DNA of 43,019 bases, from the NCBI GenBank assembly GCA_003427395.1, contig BFEA01000649.1:49866-92884 (forward strand). Direction: 5' to 3'. The DNA comes from Chara braunii. Taxonomy: Eukaryota > Streptophyta > Charophyceae > Charales > Characeae. Both the position numbers and the translations under genes were made by a program. Shown here one piece after another: positions 21,452 to 32,825 of this stretch. Position 1 is the stretch's first letter; each line of letters opens with the position of its first letter. The notes under the pieces were generated by a model that worked only from the letters and a program-made list of their open reading frames with translations, did not search any database and was not told the origin of the DNA.

Positions 21452-22944
21452 CTGTACTGAAGAGTTCAATCAACCGTGAGATCGAATCATATACTTGTTG
21501 CATGTAGCAGTGCTATCAGTCTTCCGTGCAAATCTAGCATGCAGAGAAATAAAGTAAGTATCTTCATATACAATTCATGTTGTTTGAAAAAAATAGCCTC
21601 ATATTTTAATAAATTTGTTGAATTTGAAATTTTATGGATTTAATATAATACTTTCTTATTGCTTTCCGTTTATAGTCGAGTCCTTCTAATATTTTATGCT
21701 AAGTAGCAAATCCGGATATCCGGCAGACCAATTTTATCCGGAATTTTCAATCCGGATGAAATTTCCGGATTAATTCCGGATATGGAAAATCTGGTCTTGC
21801 GCAAAATATTTTTTTTTTTACCGAGAAAATATATTCCAAAAAATCTGGAAAAAAAATATGTTGTTTATATCAATGATATAAACAACTTTTGGCTTAAGGT
21901 CATCTTTGATTACTCAACAGATATGAAGATGAAAAATAAAACAGAACAAGAAAATAATATTTAGACAAAAAATTATAGAATGAATTAAACATCCCTCCTC
22001 TAAACCCTTTTATTCCCTATCTTATTCCCTTTGAACCCTTCCAGTCCCTATCAAGCGTTTCATGAAATAGGAACATAGTTCTATTATATTTTGCATGCGC
22101 AATATCACTTTCTTTTTTTTTTCCCACTATTTTTAGGCCTTTTTTTTAATCATTCGAATTTCTAGATGATCCTACCCCCCGATCATCCGGCCAGATAATC
22201 CGACCAGATTATCCTGCCAGATAACCCATGCTACCTGGATTTTATGAATGTATTATGTACATTTGAATAATTTTATAAAAATAATATATAAATTTTATAC
22301 ATATATGTATGAAAATTTTATATATCTTACAAGACATATTATGCATGTCTTCTAAAATTATTTTTTAATATTACAAGTATCAGAAACACCTTTCAAAGTC
22401 ATTTTTCAGTAACATAATTTTGTTGTAAATATAATGGTAAAATTTGCAGTATGCAAAGTACAAAATTATTCACACGTTGATAGTTTAAAAATTTATGAAC
22501 ATTACAAGCACCACAAATATTTTTGGTGAAAGTGTCGTTATCTTGAAGATGTTCAAGAACTTGTAGCAGAAAACGAGAATAGAAGTCACACATTGATTGT
22601 CGACACCCCCTAATTCAACTTTCCTCATCTACGTAAAAGTATGTTCCATATCTAAGTCATTCAATCTTATATGGCAATATGCACTACAACATTCGAAAAA
22701 AATGCAATGCACTCGGCCACAAACATTGTGACAACTACCTCACGAATTGAAGACTGTTATCAACTTTCAAATCGACCTTGCTCCAATCATGGATATTTGC
22801 GGCAAGAACTTACAACTCTTGTCCTACCACCGTTCGCAATACGACCAATAAGTTTGTTGCAAATCACATGCAAATACATCTTCATGATGTGTGACTTTAT
22901 GATCTCGACGAAAATTGACCGCTATAATCTTCATAAGTATACAC
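21452..22944. other. AT-rich gene-free region
   Basis: Contains short phased repeats of TCCGGA/TCCGGAT at 21713-21782 and of GATNATCCGGCCAGAT type at 22178-22228. The rest is AT-rich with no supported gene. Confidence 0.5.
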
Positions 22945-24318
22945 TTACGGATTTTCGGAATCTTCCTCTAGCTCTCCAAAAGATAGTCTCTTCACTATAT
23001 CTACTATCTTTGATTCTTCAAAACTTTTCTCGAGTGCGATATACTTGGCTATGTATTCTATCATTTCGACCCGTTTTTCTGAAATGACAGAAGAGTCGAC
23101 TTTTGTAGCATTTATGACGTTCATAACCTCTTCTGCGGTAAACTGATCGACACAGGTCAACCCATCAAAGTGTCTGACGATCTTCTGTCCATAAATGCAT
23201 GTGTGCAATCCACAATCGTTCCCGTTGTCTTGTTGTGCACATTTTACATTAATCATATCTTCTTCGAACATTTTTTTACATGCATTCCATAATGTTCTTT
23301 CCTCAGATGATGTGGGACGTCGTCCTTCTGAATTGCAAACCAAAAACTCATCGCGAATCCAACATCACAACGGATTCCAATCGTGAAGCTCAACACTTCG
23401 TAACGAGTTTAAATGGATGACTTTCGCTCCTTTTTTGCCCTGTTTCGTGATCCACTTCACAAAATCCCCCACATTCACCATCACCAACAATGTCCAGTGG
23501 TTCTCGTAGCAAACAGGCACCACAACTATTTTGTTTTCCCCAATCTTCGACTTGTACGAAAAAACCAAATTCTTCGCTCGGCCTTCAGGCAACCTTTGCC
23601 TACAATCCCGAATCCTTGTATCCACTGCTTGTTTTTTTTTTATGATTGTATGCCACATCTCATGGCATACAAAAACAAGACTTTGTTTAGTGACACATGT
23701 GCCTTCCATTAGACTTGACTGCAAAATGAAATCAATCATAGTTCCATGAAGCCATTTTTCATCTCTCAAACGTGCGACATGGATCTTTTGAAGACTTAGA
23801 CGTCCTCCGATAGAAGTGACAAAACTGCAAAGAAGCAGATTCACAATATTCATCTCTGCGTTCACTTCATACTTCTTCCTTGTTTCTGGCGTGGATCCCC
23901 ACAGTCCTCCCATGCGCCCCCAACCACACCCGCCGAGCGGACATGTATCATACGCATCTGCATACCAGTCGTCTTCGAAAAGAACACTTCTTCCTTCTTC
24001 CAATATGTTGAGTGTTATCATTTCATCTTTTTTTCCAGCACACCACTAAAATCGAAAATGATCTGTTGGATCGACTGTTTCGTTTTCATTACGTCTTGTC
24101 AGATCGATATCGATGCGCTCTTTTGAACTTCGCCTGTTTTCTTGGTCGTCGGAGGTTGTACATGTTTTCTCTATTGTCGTTTCCGAAACAGACTTTCGTT
24201 GATCTTTGTTTTTACCTTCAGAGGCGGTTGACGACATTCGTCGTGGAATTTTAAATGTTGCCGTGAGTGCACTTCTCGTACGTGTTGCTCTCTTTCCTCT
24301 GCCTTGAGCTTGAGACAT
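22945..24318 (-). pseudogene. Ulp1-type (C48) SUMO-protease-like protein, two in-frame stops
   Basis: One minus-strand frame from ATG 24318 (open to 24360) to TAA 22945, interrupted only by TAG at 24048-24046 and TGA at 23367-23365. The N-terminal ~90 residues are basic and Ser/Thr-rich, probably disordered. The C-terminal half is a Ulp1/SENP cysteine protease. ENHWTLLVMV carries the catalytic His. VIHLNSL occupies the place where the family has a D-S-L motif, so the catalytic Asp appears to be Asn. CAQQDNGNDCGLHTC gives the oxyanion Gln and the nucleophile Cys. Ulp1 enzymes cleave SUMO from its precursor and from targets. In plants and fungi they are often carried by MULE, CACTA and related DNA transposons. 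The final codons read into GTAAGT, a good splice donor, so the last exon may lie further down. Enzyme activity is unlikely as the sequence stands. Confidence 0.75.
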
Positions 24319-24717
24319 ATTATCTGACTTCAAGTTCTGGACGTAAACAAATGACGACACAAACCAGAATGTAAGAGTGATTCGAACTTTTGCTCATTGT
24401 TTCGTTGAGTGCAAGTGAGTGTGTGCCTGTGACTGTGTATTTGTATATGTGTGTGCGTGTGTGTGTGTGAGTGTGTGAGAAAGAGAGAAAAAAAAAAAAA
24501 AAAAGTCGGGAGGTGAGGCGGATTTAAGGCTGGATGCATTAAGCGTGACTAATTAATATGAACCTATTGAAAAATGGTTCATTTCGGATAATCTATCAGA
24601 CACTTCTTTCATCATACATGTTACTGATTCTTTATATATTTGTGAAAGAGAAACATTCAAATAACAAAACCTTTGAAAATGAAGTCAAAGCTTTCAAACA
24701 GGTGTTCCGTGGAGAAG
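24319..24717. repeat. Microsatellites (GT)n and poly-A
   Basis: A TG/GT-rich run at 24418-24480 is followed by GAGAAAGAG and an A-run at 24488-24504. No gene is supported in this stretch. Confidence 0.8.
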
Positions 24718-24784
24718 GTCGGTAGGTGCTTACAACTTTATCGCTACACATAGATAATACTAAAATTACTATGCACATACCGAC
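24718..24784. mobile_element. MITE-like foldback, copy 1
   Basis: A 67-bp element whose ends are inverted repeats: GTCGGTAGGTGC at the left and GCACATACCGAC at the right. It belongs to a family with copies at 25112, 31532, 32303 and 32755. The interior is AT-rich and non-coding. Confidence 0.65.
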
Positions 24785-25014
24785 AAAAAAACACAGTCTC
24801 AAAAATTTTACAAACTACTATTTCTTTAGTGTATTCTTCATATACACACATTTTTGGACTTCATGGTTGTCGATAGGTCGCACTCCCAACCCCCACATGA
24901 GAAACATACAGACACCACGTACGTTAGCCGCATTTTTTGTTTTCCAAGTTCTTCTTTGTGTATATGTATCAAAGACAATGACATAAAATAATAATGATAC
25001 GATTTAAGTGAAAC

Positions 25015-25049
25015 ACACACACACACACACACATACACACACACACACA
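25015..25049. repeat. (AC)n microsatellite
   Basis: CA dinucleotide run with one interruption (ACATACAC). Confidence 0.9.
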
Positions 25050-25111
25050 GGTGAAATTTAGAATAAGGTCAGCGTTTTCAAAATAGATGTCATTAAAGTC
25101 ATTCATGAAAG

Positions 25112-25180
25112 GTCGGTAGGTGCCTACTACTTTGATGCTAAACGCATTGGATGTGTAAAAATTAATATGCACCTATCGAC
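25112..25180. mobile_element. MITE-like foldback, copy 2
   Basis: A 69-bp element with inverted ends GTCGGTAGGTGC and GCACCTATCGAC. The bases upstream (ATGTCATTAAAGTCATTCATG) loosely resemble those upstream of copy 1, so flanking sequence may have been duplicated with it. Confidence 0.65.
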
Positions 25181-25319
25181 TAATAAAAAAAGAAGTTATA
25201 CGAGATTATTATTTCAACAGTATTATCTCTATGTTTATATATATCTCACTTCCTTGACTGTAGCTAAGTCCGCCTCTAGCCCTTAACTCCTACGACAGGG
25301 TACACGTCACACATTTTTG

Positions 25320-25760
25320 TTGATTGATTGATTGACTGTGGGGGAATACCCCTCTTCGCCCAAACACACACAAACACACACACACATATACAGCCCATGC
25401 AAATATGTCGCACTTTGTTTTTTTTTGAATTTTAGTCTGTGTATATATTTGTGACTATGATATATATTTCTTAAAACTTGGAGATACAAAATCTGGAGTG
25501 TGTCATAGTGTACCCTTAGTGGGGGATTTACAGAGGCGCGATCATCAATGCAACTACTCTCAGTTTTGAAAATTAAAAAAAATACAAGGACCAGTCTATG
25601 AATGTGATTGCAACGAGATACAAAATGTGGAATGTGTACCATAGCATGCCCCCAGTGGGGCCTTTATAGGGGCGCGGGCATCACGGCAGATACTTTCAGT
25701 TTCGTAAAAAATAAAAAAATAAAAGAGCCACGCGATGGATGTGATGACATGCAGCTACAG
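25320..25760. repeat. CA-rich run and two ~127-bp direct repeats
   Basis: A CA-rich run at 25363-25392 is followed by two related blocks. The first is near 25480-25610 (GAGATACAAAATCTGGAGTG, then AGTGGGGGATTTACAGAGGCGCG). The second is near 25612-25745 (GAGATACAAAATGTGGAATG, then AGTGGGGCCTTTATAGGGGC). They look like an old tandem duplication. No coding region is supported. Confidence 0.65.
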
Positions 25761-26104
25761 AAACACAAGTGTGTTTGTTTGGATACCCTCCGTGTGTGAG
25801 TTGTCAGCAATCTGTGGAAAGCGGCCTCTCTGGCAGAGCAAAAGAAAGAAAAGAAAAAAAAAATCTAAAACCAGTTATTATTGTGGTTACATACATATCA
25901 GGAAGTTCTAATGTGAGCACAACTTATTCTCAGCCATCCTAGGCCTCGTTTGTTTGTACACATATCCATCATTTTGATTTTTGATGTATTTTTTGCAAGC
26001 GAGCGATAATGCCTTAAAAATGTGGTGTGGCGTATATTACCATTTCTCCGAAGACTCAGAAAGGTATTGATGGTTTAAAAAACTAATGCGACATATGGAA
26101 ACTC
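25761..26104. other. Gene-free stretch
   Basis: AT-rich sequence. I see nothing recognisable. Confidence 0.5.
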
Positions 26105-26478
26105 ATATAATATTGCTTCAATTTTATACACGCCAATTATTTAAATTGTACTACATTGATGCTAAACCGTAGTATACCGTGAAACCACTATACACACTAT
26201 ATTTTACATTACTGTTTCTAGACTTGCATGTTTATAACCGTGATTTCGTAAATGACCACACGTGTCTACATGCTGTCTCTTATACACATCTAGATGTGTA
26301 TAAGAGACAGATATAATATTGCTTCAATTTTATACACGCCAATTATTTAAATTGTACTACATTGATGCTAAACCGTAGTATACCGTGAAACCACTATACA
26401 CACTATATTTTACATTACTGTTTCTAGACTTGCATGTTTATAACCGTGATTTCGTAAATGACCACACGTGTCTACATG
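26105..26478. other. Assembly artefact: exact 168-bp duplication around a Nextera mate-pair junction adapter
   Basis: 26105-26272 and 26311-26478 are identical. Between them, 26273-26291 reads CTGTCTCTTATACACATCT and 26292-26310 reads its exact reverse complement. Each is the 19-bp Tn5 mosaic end, and the 38-bp head-to-head pair is the junction adapter left by Nextera mate-pair circularisation. The duplicated flank and the adapter are therefore almost certainly from an untrimmed mate-pair read, not biology. The genuine locus should contain a single copy of the 168 bp. Confidence 0.95.
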
Positions 26479-26483
26479 TGTGT

Positions 26484-26519
26484 GCGAGCGCGCGCGCGCG
26501 CGCGAGAGAGAGAGAGAGG
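26484..26519. repeat. (TG)(CG)(AG) compound microsatellite
   Basis: GTGTGCGAGCGCGCGCGCG followed by a GA run, immediately downstream of the duplicated block. Confidence 0.9.
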
Positions 26520-27000
26520 AAAAAAAATGATTAAAACATAACTATGTCAAAGAAAAATAGAAGAAAAACGAATAAAATTTATAGCTCGTTGTTTCTCCGA
26601 CAAGTACAATCGTCTTATAAGGTAAGATGAGAACTTGAATAGTAATACCTTGAGCAAAAATCATTCGCTCTCCTATCTACAAGACAAACTTCCTTTGTGA
26701 ATATGAAACACGAGGTTGAAGAAAAAAAAATTGAGGTGTTCATCTGTTTCTGAAAAAAATGGCTTTCAAAGCACATATTTATTGACATAGAATTGATCTT
26801 TCTTTTGAGTAGCAAATTCTCCTGTTCCCCAGCGCGGTATTCTGAAGAAAGGAACAATATATACAACATCCATAAGCGTATCGATAGATACTACGCTGCT
26901 GTGTTGTCGATTATCCACCTTCTCCCATTTGACAATCTTGGAGGTTGTTGTTGAACATTTTTCTCTCCGCACTTCTTTGTACCATTATACATAAGCACAC
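26520..27000. other. Gene-free stretch downstream of the transposase relic
   Basis: AT-rich; short minus-strand open frames (26615-26972) carry no recognisable domain. It could be the 3' part of the transposon, but no terminal repeat was found. Confidence 0.35.
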
Positions 27001-29585
27001 TCAAGCAAATGAGAAACTCCATCTCACCAGCCTTGTACCACAAAAAACATCGCTACTGATGTGTACGTCGTTATGCACAGGCCTTCCGTGAAATCGCAGT
27101 GTTGCTCTTGCTATTTGTACCATAGATCCTATGTTGCTACCATCACTTGTACATGCTATTGCTAGTTGTGATCTAGTTCTAATCATGGTATTGGCCCCAT
27201 GAGTATTATACAAATTCTCATTCATGTATAGTGACAATGCAGTTGGAAAATCATGTCTAAAAGCCATATCCTCGAGAATTGTTGTAGCATCAACAGTCCG
27301 ATGTTCACCTACATTTACCATAACATCGCCAGCGGCAAACCAATCTAGACGCAATGAAACTTTGTCTTTTATAGACAAAATATTCATTCTCGTGACTTTT
27401 GCATTTCCCACCGATGACCAATTTTCGTTCACTCGGCTTCTGCGACGTCGTAATGTTAAAGTTTCATTTTCCAAAGCGATGGATCATCGTACATGATCCA
27501 CCATTTGGATTCTGCCTGTCTGCGGTTTAAGGAATGATATGATTTTTTGCAGAACTTTCTGTGATGGTGTTCCCACACATTAGCTGCAAACGTGTCTGAC
27601 AGGCTTGATCTATCGATACATGACCTACACTTGTTTAGATCAATCCATTTTTGAAATTTTTAATTTGACGGTTGGTAGGGACCTATATTCTTAACAATTG
27701 CTTGCATGAAATCATGCAGTAAAGCATCACAACGATCGTGTGAGTCTACCGTATATGCAGTTGCTCTGAAAGCATGAATGTAAAATTTCATAAGCTTGTA
27801 AAAATATTTCGTTAGTTTTTTTTCTAATATACCTTGCACTACGTTATGAACTATAAACATGCATATTGTCATAATTGATCGGTTCTGCTTCGCGTCGAAT
27901 CTACTTTCTCTTGGGAAAAAATCGCAACCTGTCGACACAGGTAGTGTAAGTTGGGGATATGTTCTAACACAACGCTCGCTCACACATTGCAGTCGTGCGT
28001 CAAGTTCTCTTACGATTTTCATATGTGATATAGTGTTTAACTTATCTTTGGCGGCCTCACGAAATGCATCAATCATGTGTAAAAATATTCCGTGTTCTAT
28101 CGTGTGCATTGTATCGGGTTGAAGAGCAAGGTGATAATCCATGACATGACAGAGTCATCACCTCTTGGCCCTTTGTAGAACTCCCATAACCCATTTGCAG
28201 TAATATGACTTTGTACCCCCTAAATTTTACACGAGCTTTTGCGACATTACGAGTGTCCACTTCGACATCATTTCTTGAGTCATTCAATGTAACTCTATCA
28301 GATAATTCATGCCTCTTACAATTATCGAAATCGACAAACATATTCATATATATAGTTGCAACTGTGCATGTTAGGCAACGATCAAACTTAACTGCTGCTA
28401 ATGCACATCTCTCGAGGTAATCTTGTATATAATTCAACAGAAAATGATGCACTGTAATCAAGCCAAAATTTTTTGTCTGTATAGAGACGCCTTCATGAGA
28501 CACATCTTTGGCAGTTTGCAATATTAATGTAAGAGTTTCGTGCAACACTATGCTCTTTCGTTTTCTATACGCTGTTGAGTTTTATGCCCACCCTTGATCT
28601 TTTGGCCTGTGCGTCAGAATTAGCAAGTATGCGATTACTGTTGCATCCATGGCTCTATTTGCAATTGACATCATTAACAGATACGCTGTTTGTTTCATTC
28701 TTCCATCCAAATGAGTTTATCTGCAATGGACATCATTAACGGATACGCTGTTTGTTTCATTCTTCCATCCAAATGAGTTTTGTCAGAATAAAGAATAAAT
28801 GGAACAACGTAACGCTGTTTGCTATATAAATCGAGACCCTTGTCCTTGCGCAATACCACCTGAACATGCGACCATATTGATGTCGATGCGGCGTCAGTTA
28901 TGGGATCATTATTTGTGGTACGCAAATGTTCTTCTAATGACAATTTGTTGTGTGATGTTAGAGCATGACTCAACAACGATGTAAATGTTGTCCTCCAATC
29001 ACGGAACCACATTTTTGCATGTGCAGTTTGTGGTCAATCTTCCTGTCTCAGATCCACTTTTTCCCATCCTGCAGATCCGGACTGCGCACTCGACCAAAAT
29101 AGACACTCGCGACCATTACGAAAAGGAATCGAACGAGGATCAAAGTTGGGATATATTATAACTGCTAATATTGTATCCATGTCCGAGGGAGACAACCCGA
29201 TTCCCCCTCGAGCTAACACCATGAATGCTGCAATTTTGTGTGCCGTGTTAAATGGTGTACAATTTTCACCTTGCTCCCTTAGTTCATCCTCATTATCGCT
29301 GTTACCATCGGCTGCGTTCTCTGGTTTCATGGCAGTCGGCTGCGATTCCACGTCTCCTTGCGGGTAAACGTCCATTATTCCCATGTTTGTTCCATGTACG
29401 TTATATGGCGCCTCCTTGTCTTCATCGGCAGAATCCGATGATGATACCAAATCGATCACGCGTGCAACGCATGCTCTCGAGCGGTGTAAGTTTAGAGATT
29501 GCAGACTTCTTAATAGACGACCACACTCACATGTCCTGTCACTGCTCGTCGTCATTTTTTTCCTCACATATGTCGTGACGAGCAA
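27001..29585 (-). pseudogene. CACTA/Plavaka-like DDE transposase relic
   Basis: Minus-strand pieces align in order as one transposase that would cut and paste the element in the nucleus. 29585-29034 starts with a Cys/His zinc-finger-like segment (CECGRLLRSLQSLNLHRSRAC pattern, C-x-C-x12-H-x4-C), then an acidic linker and an AAFMVLARGGIGLS helix block. 29012-28695 has ILYSDKTHLDG (first Asp, codon 28784-28782). 28548-28069 holds ITVHHFLLNYIQDYLERCAL and a CLTC pair. 28142-27660 has LQPDTMHTIEHGIFLH (second Asp, codon 28115-28113). The stretch 27659-27457 has NVWEHHHRKFCKKSYHSLNR (Glu, codon 27572-27570). 27474-27001 is the C-terminal part. Breaks: TGA at 29036-29034, a 62-bp tandem duplication at 28660-28780 that shifts the frame, TAA at 28584-28582, a frameshift near 28140, TAA at 27662-27660, and a frameshift near 27470. 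The D-D-E order and motif contexts resemble Plavaka-type elements known mainly from fungi. Family assignment is from memory. Confidence 0.7.
28660..28783. repeat. 62-bp tandem duplication inside the transposase
   Basis: The block GACATCATTAAC-GATACGCTG...CCAAATGAGTTT begins at 28667 and again at 28729, nearly identical. Removing one copy brings the upstream frame into the downstream frame (62 is 2 modulo 3, which matches the observed shift). It is therefore a late event that inactivated the gene. Confidence 0.9.
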
Positions 29586-30172
29586 AACAGTAAATTCAAC
29601 TGATTATGATATGGATTCCTTGAGACAACGACACAATATATGGATTCCCTGAGACAACAACATAACTACAAACAAATTTATAGATAACATGTATCCTATA
29701 ATCAATATCACTTTTGATATCTCATTTTGTGCAATCTTCATTTTCATTGAGTTGATTATCAGCATTTGACATTCGATTTCTAGAAAAAATGTACTGTAAT
29801 ATACGTTTAATTTCTCTTTTGTCATACGTTGTTCCCATGTCAGCATGAATCTCGATTCGACACAAATTCAAGATACAACGTTTTTTTTATATTATACTAT
29901 TATGCAAAAATTTGATAATACAATATAATATTCTTTTTATTATTATGTTGTTATACATAAACTTCAAAATTCAATATATAACTTTTTCAGAATTATATCT
30001 GTGTGTAATAGGAATTAAAGGAGAAAGCATGCACATGTTTGTGTCTATTATGTAAAGGCGATGAGATATGAGATATAAGATATTTGGCTTGCCACTCCAT
30101 CAGTTTAGTGTATTTTTTATATGTTCACTATAGGGGGGACAAACCGACAAACATGATGTGTCAAGAAGGTAA
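29586..30172. other. AT-rich flank upstream of the transposase
   Basis: A short direct repeat, ATATGGATTCC-TGAGACAAC-AC, occurs near 29609 and 29638. CACTATAGGGGGGACAAACC at 30126-30145 begins with CACTA, but no inverted partner was found on the other side. Nothing else is supported. Confidence 0.35.
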
Positions 30173-30614
30173 TTGAAACAAGAAATATCCAAGAATATGA
30201 CGTGGAGGTGTAACGGCAAAGAACCATGGGGCGATTCAACATTCCAGAAAGCGCTTACAATAATATTTCAACATCCAGGGAAAGGAGAAGGCGTGGGATT
30301 ATCTCTCCAACAACTTGCATTTGTTGAAATGATAATAAGGAACGACGTGCTACAATGTCGACAGATGATATCCTTGAGCGACCAAATTTTCGAATTGGCT
30401 GCCATTAAAAAAAACATCATTAAATCGGTTCAATCACGGGACGTTGTTGTCAATTTTAACATTTTCAATCTAGACCGTTGCAAGCAACGCTTTCCTTGTG
30501 TTCAAAGCGGGACAGTCAGCGTCGCAAAAAAAGGACGTTCGTGACTCTATTTTCCTCGATGAGGATTACTCACTTCAGCACCACGGTTTTGATGTGTCGT
30601 TCGTCGGAACGTAG
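30173..30614 (+). CDS. Small unrecognised ORF, possibly frameshifted
   Basis: Plus-strand frame 30173-30544 (TTG or internal ATG start) encodes about 120 residues, including LQQLAFVEMIIRNDVLQCRQ. At the A7 run near 30530 a one-base shift opens DVRDSIFLDEDYSLQHHGFD, which ends at TAG 30612. The continuation is protein-like, so the A-run may hide a frameshift or sequencing error. No family is recognised. It lies divergently upstream of the transposase relic and could be a second ORF of the same element. Confidence 0.3.
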
Positions 30615-31464
30615 GAATGAAATGCTAGCAAAGCGCAAATTTAGATGTTTATGTACTCAAGTTCGTCAATTTTATAACTGTAGTATACCTCCGTTCTCTT
30701 TGTACACTAGAGTTTCTCCACATGTTCCGTAAATAAAGATAGAAAATAATTAGAGACAACATAATGCCTGCCGGAACTTCGAATGCATATCTGAACATTC
30801 TCGCAACTTTAGAAGTTTAATTTTGGTGAGGAAGAGGACGGGATACACTACTAACGCTCTTGTATTAATTTTTTTAATGTATTGTAGTTGTACCTATGGA
30901 CAAACTTTGTATGAAGAGGTCGATACTATAAATCATTTGTATGTTAGACGATGTTGCAGTTGAATTAGCTCATCACTTCGTTTCATGGAATATAGGATGA
31001 CAGTTTTCTAATGGTCAGCTCAAACTTTTGAATTTCATAATCGACATTTTATGTAAAAAGATAAAGGCACCATATAACATTCTATATTTTTTATATATGC
31101 ATAAATATACGTAATTTGTTGGACATTAGATCCTTATGTCTGTTCTAACGAGGTGATTCAAACATCGGAGGGATAGACAATAATAGTGGCAACATTGATA
31201 ACATGTCATACGTACATAAAATTCATGCATATTTATAAGATCAATCACTCAATCTTCAATGTTGTTAAATATTTGTATATGACATATATCATATATTTTG
31301 AAAAAAAATAATATTCACAGTCGTTAGGAATATTAACGGTGAAATGCAAAACAAAATTTCGGATGTATGTTTTTTTATTAGTGGGTTGTGATTTTTCTAA
31401 CTTTGTTGTTATAAAATTGAACAGAGTCAGTAATTTTCATAACATCGAATATTTCAAAGAAGGC

Positions 31465-31494
<30 letters not shown>
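30615..31494. other. AT-rich gene-free region
   Basis: No gene supported. It ends in a (GA)n run at 31466-31487. Confidence 0.45.
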
Positions 31495-31497
<3 letters not shown>

Positions 31498-31531
31498 TTC
31501 AATATTGTTTTTCTGAGATCACAAAATAAAC

Positions 31532-31615
31532 AAAGTGGTGGTCGGTAGGTGCATAGAAATTTGTCTTTGCAGAGTATGATTGTCTTTGTTTTACTATGCA
31601 CATACTGACCACTTT
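31532..31615. mobile_element. MITE-like foldback, copy 3
   Basis: AAAGTGG-TGGTCGGTAGGTGCATA on the left pairs with TATGCACATACTGACCACTTT on the right. The interior contains TTTGTCTTTGCA and GATTGTCTTTG. Confidence 0.7.
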
Positions 31616-31925
31616 TCATTTTCTTTTTGGAAGACATCTCATGTTTTTTGTTGTAAGATAAATAAGCCTCATGATGACTCTGACGAAATAGTTTATCACA
31701 ATCCCTCGTTTGTTGTTATTTTCTCCTTCCACGCCTACGGTTTATCAGATAACTCTGTTTAACTATATATTTACATATATATATATATTCTAATATACAT
31801 ATATATACATATATATATATATGCATATATATATACATTTTGTCATAACCCCTCGTTTGTTGTCCTCTTCTCTCTCTCTGCCTGCGGTTTACCGGACAGT
31901 TCTATTTGTGACGATATATATTTAC

Positions 31926-31968
<43 letters not shown>

Positions 31969-32302
31969 AAGAGAGAGAGAAAGAGCGAGGGAGAGAGAGA
32001 GAGATAAATAAACAGAGACAAACACATCCAAAGATTCCAAATTCAAAAATTGATAAAAAATGTGTCATCACTCATTGTGTATGCGCTTCATGTCGTTTTG
32101 TTTTATCATGTTACCCAAGCTAATCAGAATTGCGTTGCAGAGTACAGACATGTCGATAACTATTCTTGACAACGTAAAAACCTTCATGGTTTTCCACGTA
32201 CAGAAACGAAAGTTTATAAAAACGAAGTTTTCAATGTTGAGAGAGAGAGAGGTAAAGAGGTATATATTCAATGTTAATATTCTAACATCGCACAACAAAG
32301 AT

Positions 32303-32382
32303 AATGGTTGTCGGTAGGCGCATACGAATTTGCCTTTGCAAATATTGATTGTCTTTGTTTTACTGTGCACCTACCCACCATT
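32303..32382. mobile_element. MITE-like foldback, copy 4
   Basis: AATGGTTGTCGGTAGGCGCA on the left pairs with TGTGCACCTACCCACCATT on the right. The interior is the same as in copy 3. Confidence 0.7.
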
Positions 32383-32547
32383 GTCCATTTTCGTATTCAA
32401 CGACATCTCATGTTTTTTTCTTTTAAGCTATATCAGCCTCCTGATGAGTAGGTGAAAGTCTGACGAAAAAGTGACCCCACTTTCGCCCTACTCGTTTGTT
32501 GTCCTTTTCTCTCTCTCTGCCTCCGACCCAGGACAACTCTGTTTGAC

Positions 32548-32650
<103 letters not shown>

Positions 32651-32754
32651 CGTCACTCAAATGAAGGAAAATCCGAATATATCTGGAGAGGGAGATTGAC
32701 CTGATACATTAGAATATTGGATCAGTCTGAATGTGTTGCGTACAACAAACAAAG

Positions 32755-32825
32755 TGGTGGTCGGTAGGTGCATACAAATTTGTCTTTGCAAATATTGATT
32801 GTCTTTGTTTGCACCTACCGACCAT
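32755..32825. mobile_element. MITE-like foldback, copy 5
   Basis: TGGTCGGTAGGTGCA pairs perfectly with TGCACCTACCGACCA. This is the best preserved member of the family. Confidence 0.75.

Noticed and set aside
26273-26310. Tn5-like transposon end or natural 19-bp inverted repeat
   Set aside because: Exact match to a library junction adapter, with exact flanking duplication, so an artefact.
22945-29585. Alternative genetic code reading TAG, TGA or TAA as amino acids
   Set aside because: All three stops occur inside the relics, some genes also carry frameshifts and missing catalytic residues, and family residues at these sites fit ordinary nonsense mutation.
30126-30145. CACTA transposon terminus
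   Set aside because: The string starts with CACTA, but no inverted partner was found on the far side of the coding relics.
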